From JANQEA01 sp964466035 (GTDB taxonomy: Bacteria > Bipolaricaulota > Bipolaricaulia > UBA7950 > UBA9294), in contig CAYXLR010000013.1 in NCBI GenBank assembly GCA_964466035.1, positions 1-52,289 on the forward strand: a stretch of DNA of 52,289 nt, given 5' to 3'. Position 1 is the first letter of the stretch. Every line of letters starts with the position of its first letter. Both the position numbers and the translations under genes were made by a program. The notes under the pieces are model-generated. The model did no database searches, had not been told where the DNA came from, and saw nothing but the letters and a program-made list of their open reading frames with translations. Positions 8,058-16,735 of the stretch are shown here, piece after piece.

Positions 8058-11000
8058 GTGCTGTCAAAGGTGACCCGGTTCGTCCCGTGCCTCTTCGTCT
8101 GCTTCCTCGTGCTCGTCGCGATCGGTCTTTCCGGGCAGGGGCAGGAGGACGAGTCCTATTCCGTGCAGCTCGACGGACGGAAGACGTGGACCCTTCAGTG
8201 GGGGTTCGGTGACGCGGTCGGTCTCGCGGCGTCCGGGCTGGCCGCGGGCCAGCTGACGCTCGATCAGACGCTGGCGGTCGACATCAGCGGGGAGGCGCTG
8301 TCGATCCTCTCGGTCGAGGTCCACTTCGACGACCAGCAGGCGGAGGGCCTCCAATCGCTGGCGATCCGCCTCGACACGGAACGGCTCGACGGCGTCCTCG
8401 GGGACTTCTTCGCGGAGGGCGCCAGCGGACTGACGGCGTACGGCAAGAAGATGAAGGGGCTGCGGCTCGAGTACACCTTCGGCGACGCCGTGCTGACCGG
8501 CGTCGCGTCGAAGCTCGAGGGGGTCTCCGAATCGAAGACGTTCGTCGGGGAAAAGGCGCACGACGAGGTCACGTACTCCGCCTACTCGACGGACGAGCCG
8601 CCGCGGCCCCGGCCGTACAGGCGTGGGATCGACGGCCTGTATGCGTACCCGCTGACCGTCTTCTACGTCGAGGAGTTCAGCGACGTCCGGCTCTCCTTCG
8701 ACGCGTCGAAGGGGCTGCGAACCGTCCTCTTCCAGTACGGGCTCGCCTATCTGGCCGACGTGCTGGCCGAGGAAGGGTCGTTCGCGCTGGAGGAGTGGGA
8801 GCATCGGGTGATCGGGGACGAGGAGCAGACCCTCCTCCTCAGCGAGGACGCGATCGACCTCGTTCGCAATCGGCTGGAGGCGGCGATCGACCTGTACAAC
8901 GAGGAGAACGACCTCACCGGGGAGGACGCCGAGGAGTACCCGTTCAGCCGAGGCACCGCGTACGAGCTCGGCTTCCTGGAGGCCGTCGCGGAACACGTCC
9001 GCGTCTCGGTGGACGACGAGGTGCATCCGATCCTCGACGCCGTTCGACGACGGTTCTACGATCTGGGCCGCGAGGGCTTGGTGGACGGCTCGGTCCTCGT
9101 CGAGGTCAGCCCCGACGGCGCGACGTTCGAGCCGATCACCGACCCCGCGTACGCCGAGTACGAGATGGAGGTCTTCTCCGACGCCGGGATCCTCGAGGTC
9201 GACTTCCCGGGCGGGTTCTTCACCGACGAGAGCGCCTTTCGCGTGGCGTTCGACTACACGGTCACCGGCGGCGTGTTCATGCTCGGACTGTCGATCATCC
9301 CGGGGAGCGACCGCGTCTCCGTAAACGACGCGCCGCTCGAGCGCGACGTCGACTACATGATCGACTACGAGATCGGCATGCTCGTCCTGCTGATCGAGGT
9401 CGACGAGACGGACGTGATCCGCATCGACTACGAGCGGTTCGCCGGCGGGATCTTCGGGAGCGCGACCGACTACGCGACGTACTTCTACGGATTGACCCTC
9501 GATTGGCCGGTCTCCGAGCACCTGACGATCGAGGCGAGCCTGCTCCGGTCGGCGGAGGACCCTGGATCGGTCACCGATCCGGAGAGCGTCCGGACGATGC
9601 CGAATCGGCACACCGTCGCGGGCGTCTCGGGGACGATCTCGCGCGACGATTTCAGCGGCGACTTCCTCGTCGCCTACAGCAACGACCGATTCCCGTTCGA
9701 CGACAACGCGCGAATCCACCGGCCGAACGAGATCGCGGCGATCGCGGCGACCGAGGAGTACGTCTTCTTCGGCCACCGGAGCGGGCTGACGGTGAAGCGG
9801 GCCGACGAGTGGCTCCACTACGGAACGACTCACGGGCTGGCCGGAAGATCGGTCCGCGCGATCGCGATCGGGGACGAGACCCTCTTTCTCGGGACGAATT
9901 CCGGGCTGACGGTCGTCGCGCTCGAGGGGCGCTCGCCGCTCGACCGCATCGGGAACTGGTCCAACTACTACGCCGCCGAGGATGAGGGCCTCCCGGATGC
10001 CTCGGTCACCGCGCTGTTCTTCGCCGACGGCGTGCTGTGGGTCGGCACCGACGGTGGTCTGGTTTCCGTCGCCGTCGACCAGATCGAGGAAACGGAGGGT
10101 TGGACACGGTTCGAAGACGTCGATCTCGGCGCGGTCACCGCGCTGGCCGGCGACGGGGAGGCGCTGTTCGTCGGAACGGAAGACGGTCTGTACCGGTACT
10201 CCCTCGTCACCGAGGAGTGGCAGCGGATGGAGGGAAGCGCCGGCATCGACGTCCGCGACCTCTCCCTCTCCGACGGGACGCTCTACGTCGCGTCGAGCCG
10301 CGGGCTTCGCAGCTACCGCGACGGAATCGGGACCGGCTGGCTGGTCGTGGGGGAGCCGGTCCACGCCGTCGAGGTCTTCGGCGGATCGGTCTTCTACGGG
10401 ACCGACGGGGAGCTGATCGACGCGACGGCCGGCGCCGTCGTTCTCGCCGACGTGCCGGTTACGGCGCTCGAAGGTGACGGCGGGACGCTCTGGATCGGCA
10501 GCCGAGCGAACGCCGAGTACGAGCTGACGATCCGGGCGTACGCCGAGCAGATCGCCGCCTACGGACCGAGCGAGACCGGAATCGCCGGGCGCGATCCGTT
10601 CGGCTTCGTCGACGCCGCCGCCGAGGAGCACACGTGGGAGGGGTTCGTCGAACAGGCGTCGTTCCGGCACACCGCCGACGGGTTCACGCTGTCGGGACGG
10701 TTCGAGAACGTCTCGCCTTCGTATCGATCGATCGGGAACCTCGGTCGGAGCGACTCGACCGGCTGGGATCTCGCCGCGACGTGGGAGCTCAGCGACGAAG
10801 CCGACGTGTCGTTCTCCCACGGGTACGACATCTCCGGCCGGACGAGCGAGGACCCCGAGAGCCGCATGGTGAACGATCTGTCGCTGCGATGGACGTTCGG
10901 ACCGGTCCTCACGTTCGGTGCCCATCAGGCGGCGTCGAACGACGAGACCGGCCACGAGGGGCCGGAGTCGACCTACACCTCCTACCGGTTCTCCCTCCGC

Positions 11001-12026
11001 GATCGATTCTTCGCCGAGCGGCTCGATCTGGGCATCTCGTGGAGCGACGGGTACACGTGGAGCTACACCCAGGGGGAACCGCGCCGCGACACGAGCCTGT
11101 CTCTGAACGCCGACGGGACGATCCTCCCTTCGTGGTCGGCGCAGGTGGATTGGCAGCGACCGATCCGAGTGGACGGAGGGGAGTGGAGCGGCACCGAGCG
11201 GCTGACGTTCCGGACCGGATGGACCGGAACCGGCGAGGTGGCCGACTTAGCGGTCGACTACACGCTCGGTTGGAGACGGGAGGTCCCGGGCGGGATCGGC
11301 AGCCGCGATCACGAGCTGGAGTTCGACGTCGACGTCGCCCCGCTCGAGCTCTCCGGGTGGCAGGTCACCCCGGGGGCGACGTTCGGCGCCACGAGCGACG
11401 AGTCCTCTCTCGACGTCAACGGCCGATTGGCGGCCCGCGCACGGAAGGGCGATCTGTCGATCCAGGGGTCGTTGCGGGGGGGGCTGACCGGGATCGGCGA
11501 GCCGGTCGTGCGCGAGAACGAGAAGGCCACGCTGACCGCTTCCTATTCGGGGATCGAGGCGCTCCGCCCGTCGCTCTCGTACTCGATCGACCGGCAGGTC
11601 GCGGTCTACAAAGGGGAGCGTCAAGAGACGATCGGCCATTCCCTCTCGGGCCGGATGACCTGGTCGCCCGGGACGGTCCACCACGAGGAGCTGTCGTTCA
11701 CGCTGACGAGCAAGGGGCCGTCGGAAGACCGACAGATCGCCGCGACGCTCGAGAACGTGTACCGCCTCGACCTTCAGGCGTGGATGGGCGGCTGGAGGAA
11801 TGAAGCGGGGTATCCGGCGCTCGATCTGCGCGTCGAAACGGACGTGAGCTACCGGCTCACCGGCGACCAACCGGACATCGACGCGACCACGACCGGACGG
11901 CTGAACGCCGCCTTCTCTCCGACGTGGAGCGGGTCGTTGGGGGTCTCGTATCTCGGGGGGACGGACTCGGCCGGCGAGATCTACAGCAGCCTGCTGCTCG
12001 ACCTGACCTTCGCGATCGACTTCTGA
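8058..12026 (+). CDS. Giant putative outer-membrane protein with an inserted beta-propeller
   Basis: 1,322 residues, third in the subtilase cassette. The start is GTG 8058, giving an N-terminal signal sequence (CLFVCFLVLVAIGLS) before a beta-rich domain. Residues about 370-480 are acidic and followed by Ig-like strands. From about 560 to 830 there are repeated blades (LFLGTNSGLTVV, LWVGTDGGLVSV, LFVGTEDGLYRY, LYVASSRGLRSY), the pattern of two-component-regulator or Kelch-type propellers. The last 450 residues alternate polar and hydrophobic residues with aromatic girdles and end LDLTFAIDF, as outer-membrane barrels do. I do not recognise a named family. A propeller between a periplasmic or surface domain and a barrel suggests a surface receptor or translocation partner, which is inference. 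Confidence 0.8.
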   Translation: MLSKVTRFVPCLFVCFLVLVAIGLSGQGQEDESYSVQLDGRKTWTLQWGFGDAVGLAASGLAAGQLTLDQTLAVDISGEALSILSVEVHFDDQQAEGLQSLAIRLDTERLDGVLGDFFAEGASGLTAYGKKMKGLRLEYTFGDAVLTGVASKLEGVSESKTFVGEKAHDEVTYSAYSTDEPPRPRPYRRGIDGLYAYPLTVFYVEEFSDVRLSFDASKGLRTVLFQYGLAYLADVLAEEGSFALEEWEHRVIGDEEQTLLLSEDAIDLVRNRLEAAIDLYNEENDLTGEDAEEYPFSRGTAYELGFLEAVAEHVRVSVDDEVHPILDAVRRRFYDLGREGLVDGSVLVEVSPDGATFEPITDPAYAEYEMEVFSDAGILEVDFPGGFFTDESAFRVAFDYTVTGGVFMLGLSIIPGSDRVSVNDAPLERDVDYMIDYEIGMLVLLIEVDETDVIRIDYERFAGGIFGSATDYATYFYGLTLDWPVSEHLTIEASLLRSAEDPGSVTDPESVRTMPNRHTVAGVSGTISRDDFSGDFLVAYSNDRFPFDDNARIHRPNEIAAIAATEEYVFFGHRSGLTVKRADEWLHYGTTHGLAGRSVRAIAIGDETLFLGTNSGLTVVALEGRSPLDRIGNWSNYYAAEDEGLPDASVTALFFADGVLWVGTDGGLVSVAVDQIEETEGWTRFEDVDLGAVTALAGDGEALFVGTEDGLYRYSLVTEEWQRMEGSAGIDVRDLSLSDGTLYVASSRGLRSYRDGIGTGWLVVGEPVHAVEVFGGSVFYGTDGELIDATAGAVVLADVPVTALEGDGGTLWIGSRANAEYELTIRAYAEQIAAYGPSETGIAGRDPFGFVDAAAEEHTWEGFVEQASFRHTADGFTLSGRFENVSPSYRSIGNLGRSDSTGWDLAATWELSDEADVSFSHGYDISGRTSEDPESRMVNDLSLRWTFGPVLTFGAHQAASNDETGHEGPESTYTSYRFSLRDRFFAERLDLGISWSDGYTWSYTQGEPRRDTSLSLNADGTILPSWSAQVDWQRPIRVDGGEWSGTERLTFRTGWTGTGEVADLAVDYTLGWRREVPGGIGSRDHELEFDVDVAPLELSGWQVTPGATFGATSDESSLDVNGRLAARARKGDLSIQGSLRGGLTGIGEPVVRENEKATLTASYSGIEALRPSLSYSIDRQVAVYKGERQETIGHSLSGRMTWSPGTVHHEELSFTLTSKGPSEDRQIAATLENVYRLDLQAWMGGWRNEAGYPALDLRVETDVSYRLTGDQPDIDATTTGRLNAAFSPTWSGSLGVSYLGGTDSAGEIYSSLLLDLTFAIDF

Positions 12027-12033
12027 GACGTGA

Positions 12034-12348
12034 CTAGCCGCCTCCGATCGGGGGGAGGACCGCCACGGTGTCTCCGTCGCGCAGACGCGTCTCGGGGCCG
12101 TCGAGGAAGACGACGTTCCGTCCGTTGAGGAGGACGTGAAGATACCCCCGGGCGACGCCGTCCCGCAGCCTCTTGACGAGCTCGGGAGCCTCGCGTTCCA
12201 GTCCGGCCCAGAGGTCCTCGACGGTGCTGTCCGCGGCGACCGACCGCTCTTCGAAGGAGGAACCCCGCAGCCTTCGCAGTCCTCCGAACAGCTTGAGCGT
12301 AACGCGGATCGATTCCGCCCGGTGCCGTGACGATGCTCTCCGGTCCAT
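12034..12348 (-). CDS. MoaD/ThiS-family ubiquitin-like sulfur carrier
   Basis: About 104 residues. The core (VTLKLFGGLRRLRG near residue 18, then the LLNGRNVVFL strand, DGDTVAVLPPIGGG at the C-terminus) is the beta-grasp fold of MoaD/ThiS. Its C-terminal Gly-Gly is adenylated and thiocarboxylated to donate sulfur. The start is uncertain: ATG 12348 gives a basic 15-residue extension before the fold and has no good ribosome binding site. The gene converges with the giant outer-membrane protein gene, only 7 bp apart. No molybdopterin or thiazole biosynthesis gene is nearby, so the acceptor pathway (Moco, tungstopterin, thiamine thiazole or another) cannot be told from this window. Confidence 0.8.
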   Translation of the reverse strand: MDRRASSRHRAESIRVTLKLFGGLRRLRGSSFEERSVAADSTVEDLWAGLEREAPELVKRLRDGVARGYLHVLLNGRNVVFLDGPETRLRDGDTVAVLPPIGGG

Positions 12349-12421
12349 CGGACCGATGGATACCCGATCCGGCTCGTCCCCGCAACCGGTAGCGGCCGTC
12401 GATCGTGGATTGGATTCGTCG

Positions 12422-12450
12422 TTGGTTCGGGTATCGCCGGGCGGTATAAT
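12422..12450 (+). promoter_or_regulatory. Promoter for metG
   Basis: -35 TTGGTT (12422-12427), a 17-bp spacer and a consensus -10 TATAAT (12445-12450). The start of transcription would be near 12457, giving a leader of about 30 nt before the ATG at 12486. Confidence 0.75.
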
Positions 12451-12485
12451 CCGGCGCATATCCCGTTTCTGTGAGTGGATCGTCG

Positions 12486-14453
12486 ATGGACAAGCCGAGG
12501 GTTCTCGTTTGCAGCGCGTGGCCGTACGCGTCGGGCGTTCCCCATCTGGGGAATCTCGTCAGCTCGCTCCTTTCCGGCGACGTGTTCGCGCGGTACCACC
12601 GGCTTCGCGGCGCGGACGTCCTCTACGTGTCCGGCTCCGACGCGCACGGGACCCGGGTCGAATACGAAGCGCAGCGACAGGGGATCACCCCGGCGGAGCT
12701 GGCGCAGCGGAACCACGAGCGGATCGTGGAGATCCTCAAGGGATTCCGGATCGAATTCGATAACTACACGACGACCGAGAACGAGACGCACAAGCGGTTC
12801 GTCCGCGAGATCTACCTCCAGATGGAGGGGAACGGCTACATCTGCACGAAGGTCGAGCAGCGGGCGTTCTGTCGGAACTGCGGGAAGTTCCTCGCCGATC
12901 GGTTCATCTCCGGCACCTGCCCGCGGTGCGGCTCGCCGAACGCGCTCGGGAACCAGTGCGACGCCTGCGGGAGCATCCTCGAGCCGGAGGAGCTCATCGC
13001 GCCGCGGTGCAACTTCTGCGGCGGGAGCGAGGTCGAATTCCGCGAGACGAAGCACTGGTACCTCGACCTCGAGAGGCTCTCGAAGCCGCTTCGGGCGTAC
13101 GTCGACTCGCGCGGCTTCCAGGGGAACGTCCGCCGATACACGCAGCAGATGATCGACGAGGGTCTCCGGCCGCGGGCGATGACGCGAGACATCGACTGGG
13201 GGATCCCCGCCCCGTTCGACGGGGCGGAGGGGAAGGTCATCTACGTCTGGGGGGAAGCGGCGTTGGGCTACGTCTCGGCCGTGGTCGAGCAGTTCGGCGG
13301 GGACGAGCGATGGAAGGACTTCTGGTTCGGCGACGACGTGCATCAGATCTACACGCTCGGCAAGGACAACATCGCGTTCCACACCCTGATCTTCCCCGGC
13401 CAGCTGATCGCCTCCGGGCAAGGGTATCACCTTCCCGATCAGATCGCCGCGACGGAGTACCTCAACTGGATCGGCGGCGAGAGCTTCTCCAAGAGCCGCG
13501 GGGTCGGGCTGTACGGCGACGACGCGCTCGAGGTGATGGACGGGGAGCTGTGGCGGTTCTACCTCCTCTACAACCGTCCGGAGGGGCGGGACACGAACTT
13601 CTCGTGGGAGGAGCTGGAGAAGGCGATCAACGGCGTGCTGATCTCCAACGTCGCGAACCTGATGAACCGGGTCCTCTCGCTCACGCAGATGCAGTTCGAT
13701 CGGACCGTTCCGGACGTCGATCCGGACCCGGAGGTCGTCGATCGGCTCCGCGAAGGGATCGCGGCCTACGTCAAGGCGTTCGACGAGGCTCTCCTCGGTC
13801 AGGCTCTGCGTGCCGTCTGCGACCTGGCCGTCTTCGGGAACGAGTACTTCCAACGGAAGAAGCCGTGGAAGACCTCCGATGCCGGTGCGGTGGCCGGCGC
13901 GCTTCACCTGGTGAAGGGGATGGCGGCGCTGCTGCTCCCGTTCCTGCCGGGCTTCGCCGGGCGGTTCCTCGCGGTGATGGGAATCGAAGAGCCGTCGTGG
14001 GACGATGTAGAAAGCGGCCTTCGCGGTCGAACGGTCGGCGCGGATCGGGTGTTGCTGGAACGAATCGAGGTGGACGAGATGCGCGAGCGGGTGGAGGGGA
14101 CGAAGCGGCCGGAAGGAGGCCCGGCGGCGCGCGATGCGATTCCGTTCGGGGACTTCGAGCGGCTCGATCTGCGCGTCGGCGTGATCCGGTCGGCGGCCGA
14201 CGTGGAAGGGGCCGACCGGCTTCTCAGGCTGTCGGTCGATCTGGGCGATGAGACGCGGGATTGCGTCGCCGGGATCAAGGGAAGCTACACCGCCGAGGAG
14301 CTCGTGGGGCGCGCGATCGTCGTGGTGGCGAACCTGGAGCCGCGGACGGTCCGCGGGCTTCGCTCCGAGTGCATGCTCCTCGCCGCGGAGGGAGAGGCGC
14401 TTTCCCTCCTCGTCCCGGATCGCCCCGTCGAGCCGGGAACTCCCGTTGCCTAG
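12486..14453 (+). CDS. metG: Methionyl-tRNA synthetase with C-terminal tRNA-binding domain
   Basis: 655 residues; charges tRNA-Met and initiator tRNA. The class I signature is PHLGN near residue 23. Four CxxC-type knuckles (CRNCG, CPRCG, CDACG, CNFCG) make this the double-zinc-knuckle MetRS class. The KMSKS loop is written FSKSRG. The C-terminal 110 residues are an OB-fold of the Trbp111/Arc1p type (FERLDLRVGVIRSA, then LEPRTVRGLRSECMLLAA), which improves tRNA binding and dimerises the enzyme. ATG 12486 is preferred over GTG 12471 because the family N-terminus begins there; neither has a strong ribosome binding site. It is the first gene downstream of a TATAAT promoter and is followed by the separately promoted ribosomal protein cluster. 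Confidence 0.97.
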   Translation: MDKPRVLVCSAWPYASGVPHLGNLVSSLLSGDVFARYHRLRGADVLYVSGSDAHGTRVEYEAQRQGITPAELAQRNHERIVEILKGFRIEFDNYTTTENETHKRFVREIYLQMEGNGYICTKVEQRAFCRNCGKFLADRFISGTCPRCGSPNALGNQCDACGSILEPEELIAPRCNFCGGSEVEFRETKHWYLDLERLSKPLRAYVDSRGFQGNVRRYTQQMIDEGLRPRAMTRDIDWGIPAPFDGAEGKVIYVWGEAALGYVSAVVEQFGGDERWKDFWFGDDVHQIYTLGKDNIAFHTLIFPGQLIASGQGYHLPDQIAATEYLNWIGGESFSKSRGVGLYGDDALEVMDGELWRFYLLYNRPEGRDTNFSWEELEKAINGVLISNVANLMNRVLSLTQMQFDRTVPDVDPDPEVVDRLREGIAAYVKAFDEALLGQALRAVCDLAVFGNEYFQRKKPWKTSDAGAVAGALHLVKGMAALLLPFLPGFAGRFLAVMGIEEPSWDDVESGLRGRTVGADRVLLERIEVDEMRERVEGTKRPEGGPAARDAIPFGDFERLDLRVGVIRSAADVEGADRLLRLSVDLGDETRDCVAGIKGSYTAEELVGRAIVVVANLEPRTVRGLRSECMLLAAEGEALSLLVPDRPVEPGTPVA

Positions 14454-14458
14454 CGCTG

Positions 14459-14487
14459 TTGAAATGGTCCAAAACGAAGGCTAGAAT
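14459..14487 (+). promoter_or_regulatory. Strong promoter for the rplU ribosomal cluster
   Basis: -35 TTGAAA (14459-14464), exactly 17 bp, and -10 TAGAAT (14482-14487). It begins just after the metG stop. The predicted start is near 14494, about 19 nt before the rplU ATG. Confidence 0.75.
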
Positions 14488-14512
14488 CTGGCGTGAACTG
14501 GGGTGTCGAATC

Positions 14513-14827
14513 ATGTATGCGGTGATTGAGACCGGCGGAAAGCAATATCGGGTGGAAGAGGGGACGGTGCTCGAGCACGAGCGGCTCGACGGCGTCGAGG
14601 TCGGCCAGACGGTCGACTTCGATCGGGTCCTTCTCCTCGTGGAGGACGGCAAGGTCCGTGTCGGCACGCCGTACTTGGAGAACGTCGTCGTGAAGGGCGA
14701 AGTTCGCCGGGACGACAAGGGGCCGAAGGTCATCGTCTACAAGTACAAGAGCAAGAAGGGGTATCGCCGGAAGTCGGGCCATCGGCAGCCGTTCATGGCG
14801 ACGGCGATCACGGCGATCGAAAGGTAG
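14513..14827 (+). CDS. rplU: Ribosomal protein bL21
   Basis: 104 residues, the usual length. It opens MYAVIETGGKQYRVEEG and has the C-terminal basic segment KYKSKKGYRRKSGHRQPF that contacts 23S rRNA in the large subunit. ATG 14513 follows GGGGTG. It is the first gene after a strong promoter, and the next gene begins 7 bp after its stop. Confidence 0.97.
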   Translation: MYAVIETGGKQYRVEEGTVLEHERLDGVEVGQTVDFDRVLLLVEDGKVRVGTPYLENVVVKGEVRRDDKGPKVIVYKYKSKKGYRRKSGHRQPFMATAITAIER

Positions 14828-14834
14828 TAGCGAC

Positions 14835-15158
14835 GTGGGAGAAGCACTGATCCATCGAGACGATCGCGGAAGGATCGTCGGCCTGACGCTGCGGGACGTG
14901 GGCCCTTCGACCGCGGCCGGGGCGAGCGCCGGTCACTTCCTGCAGGCGGCGTCGGCGTCGCTTTCGGAGTACCTGCACGTGCCGGTCGCCGTCGGCGATG
15001 AGTTCGGGGGAAACCTCACGATCGACCGGAGCGACACGCATCTGGATCGGGAGATCGACGCGGTCCTCGAGACGCTCATCATCGGTCTGAGGATGCTGGA
15101 GAGGGAATACCCGTCCGATCTCGTCGTCCAGGAGGCGACGGTCGGGATCGAGGTCTGA
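14835..15158 (+). CDS. Prp-family protein lacking the catalytic residues
   Basis: 107 residues from GTG 14835, between L21 and L27, exactly where the ribosomal-processing cysteine protease Prp (YsxB) lies in Firmicutes and relatives. The C-terminal half matches that fold (DAVLETLIIGLRMLEREYP corresponds to the Prp helix ending in EEEY). Active Prp carries a GHA His and a DIVCAA Cys about twelve residues later. Here the equivalent stretch reads GPSTAAGASAGHFLQAASAS, and the whole protein contains no cysteine, so it cannot be a cysteine protease. L27 in this genome has no N-terminal leader to cleave, which fits. A remaining role in ribosome assembly is inference. The family call rests on gene position, length and C-terminal pattern. 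Confidence 0.8.
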   Translation: MGEALIHRDDRGRIVGLTLRDVGPSTAAGASAGHFLQAASASLSEYLHVPVAVGDEFGGNLTIDRSDTHLDREIDAVLETLIIGLRMLEREYPSDLVVQEATVGIEV

Positions 15159-15170
15159 CAAGGAGAAGGA

Positions 15171-15428
15171 ATGGCGCACAAGACGAGCACCGGATCGACG
15201 CAGAACGTTCACGACAGCCCGGGCAAGCGGCTGGGCGTGAAGCGATACGGTGGGGAATGGGTGAACGCGGGGACGATCATCGTTCGGCAGCGGGGCACGG
15301 TGTTCATGCCCGGAAGGAACGTCGGTCTCGGCCGCGACTTCACCCTCTTCGCCACCGCCCCGGGGTACGTCCATTTCGAGGACCGGGGCAAGAAGTACGT
15401 CAATGTGCTTTCATCCCGTGAGGAATAG
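15171..15428 (+). CDS. rpmA: Ribosomal protein bL27
   Basis: 85 residues. It begins MAHKTSTGSTQN, directly with the mature N-terminal tail that reaches the peptidyl-transferase centre. The phenylalanine-rich leader that Prp removes in Firmicutes is absent. The core GKRLGVKRYGGEWVNAGTII and RQRGTVFMPGRNVGLGRD are typical. AGGAGAAGG stands immediately before the ATG. Confidence 0.97.
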   Translation: MAHKTSTGSTQNVHDSPGKRLGVKRYGGEWVNAGTIIVRQRGTVFMPGRNVGLGRDFTLFATAPGYVHFEDRGKKYVNVLSSREE

Positions 15429-15457
15429 CCCGTCACGGATCATCCCGACTTGCGTGC

Positions 15458-16735
15458 ATGTTCATCGATGAGGCGACCATCCGCGTTCGCGGCGGTTGCG
15501 GCGGAAGCGGGGTGATCCATTTCGTTTCCAACCGGCACAACCCCCGTGGCGGCCCGGACGGCGGAAGCGGCGGTCCGGGCGGGGCGGTGGTCCTTCGAGC
15601 GTCGCCGGGCCTGTCGACGCTGTCCCCGTTTCGACGCGGGCCGTTGTTCGCCGCGGAGGACGGAATGAACGGGGCGCGGAACGCCCGTCAGGGGGCGCGC
15701 GGCGAGGACCGGGTCGTGCTCGTTCCCGTCGGCACCCTGGTCGTAGATCCGGAGACGGGAGAGACGGCCTCCGATCTGGCCCGCTCGGGCGACGAGATCG
15801 TGGTCGCACGGGGAGGGGAAGGCGGCCGAGGCAACGGCAGCTTCGTCACGTCGACGCGGCAGGCGCCGCGGATCTGCGAGCGCGGGCTCCCGGGCGAGGC
15901 GCGGACGTTGAGGCTCGAGCTGAGGCTGATCGCCGACGTGGGGATCATCGGCTGTCCGAACGTCGGCAAATCGAGCCTCATCTCGGCGATCTCGGGGGTC
16001 AAGGCGAAGGTCGCCGACTACCCGTTCACGACGATCACGCCGAACCTGGGCGTCGTCGACGTCGACGGTCTGCACCAGTTCGTCGCCGTCGACATCCCGG
16101 GGTTGATCGAGGGGGCGCACGAGGGGAAGGGCCTGGGCGACCGCTTCCTCCGGCACGTCGAGCGGACGCGGCTGTTCGTCCACATGGTCGATCTCGCGGC
16201 GCTGGACGGGCGGGACCCGGTGGAGGACCACCGACGGATCAACGAAGAGCTCGCCGCGTTCAATCCGGAGTTGGCCGAGCGGCCGCAGATCGTGGTCGGG
16301 AACAAGATCGATCTGATCGGCGACGGGGACGTGGCGGCCGCGCTGGATCGCTTCCGGGCCGAGGGGATCGAAGTCCATCCGATCTCCGTCGCAACGAGGG
16401 CGGGCCTGCGGGACCTCGTCCACCGTACGTACCGCGAGCTGGAGCGGCTGAAGACCGACGCCGACGAAGCGGTGGCGCTTCCGGTTCGCAGGAAGGTGTA
16501 TCGTTTCCACGGGGAGACGGGGTTCCGCGTCGATCGGGACGCCGAGGGGTTCGTCGTCTCCGGCGCGGAGGTCGAGACGCTGGTGCGGAAGCTCGTCCTC
16601 GACAGCCGCGACGCGATGGAGTACCTGAGCGATCGGCTGGAGCGGATGGGCGTGATGAGGGAGCTGCGCAAGCGAGGGTTCAGCGCCGGCGACACGGTGC
16701 GGATCGGGGAGGCCGAGTTTGAGCTTGAAGGGTAG
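15458..16735 (+). CDS. obgE: Obg/CgtA GTPase involved in 50S subunit assembly
   Basis: 425 residues. Domains in order: the glycine-rich Obg fold (about 1-158; GGCGGSG, PDGGSGGPGG), the GTPase domain (P-loop GCPNVGKSS near 167, switch II DIPGLIEGA, specificity NKIDL) and a C-terminal OCT domain (about 345-425; FRVDRDAEGFVVSGAEVE). Obg binds the pre-50S particle and links GTP/ppGpp levels to ribosome maturation. It follows rpmA by 29 bp, the common rplU-rpmA-obg order, and its end overlaps the start of nadD by 17 bp. Confidence 0.97.
   Translation: MFIDEATIRVRGGCGGSGVIHFVSNRHNPRGGPDGGSGGPGGAVVLRASPGLSTLSPFRRGPLFAAEDGMNGARNARQGARGEDRVVLVPVGTLVVDPETGETASDLARSGDEIVVARGGEGGRGNGSFVTSTRQAPRICERGLPGEARTLRLELRLIADVGIIGCPNVGKSSLISAISGVKAKVADYPFTTITPNLGVVDVDGLHQFVAVDIPGLIEGAHEGKGLGDRFLRHVERTRLFVHMVDLAALDGRDPVEDHRRINEELAAFNPELAERPQIVVGNKIDLIGDGDVAAALDRFRAEGIEVHPISVATRAGLRDLVHRTYRELERLKTDADEAVALPVRRKVYRFHGETGFRVDRDAEGFVVSGAEVETLVRKLVLDSRDAMEYLSDRLERMGVMRELRKRGFSAGDTVRIGEAEFELEG

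Noticed and set aside
8064..10955. Long open frame of 963 codons antisense to the giant outer-membrane protein gene
   Set aside because: It is a shadow frame of high-GC coding DNA: composition is Arg/Asp/Glu/Val-rich without any domain, while the sense frame has signal peptide, propeller blades and barrel strands.
14454..14512. ATG at 14464 (AAATGG) as start of a small gene before rplU
   Set aside because: It lies between the -35 and -10 boxes and gives only a very short frame.
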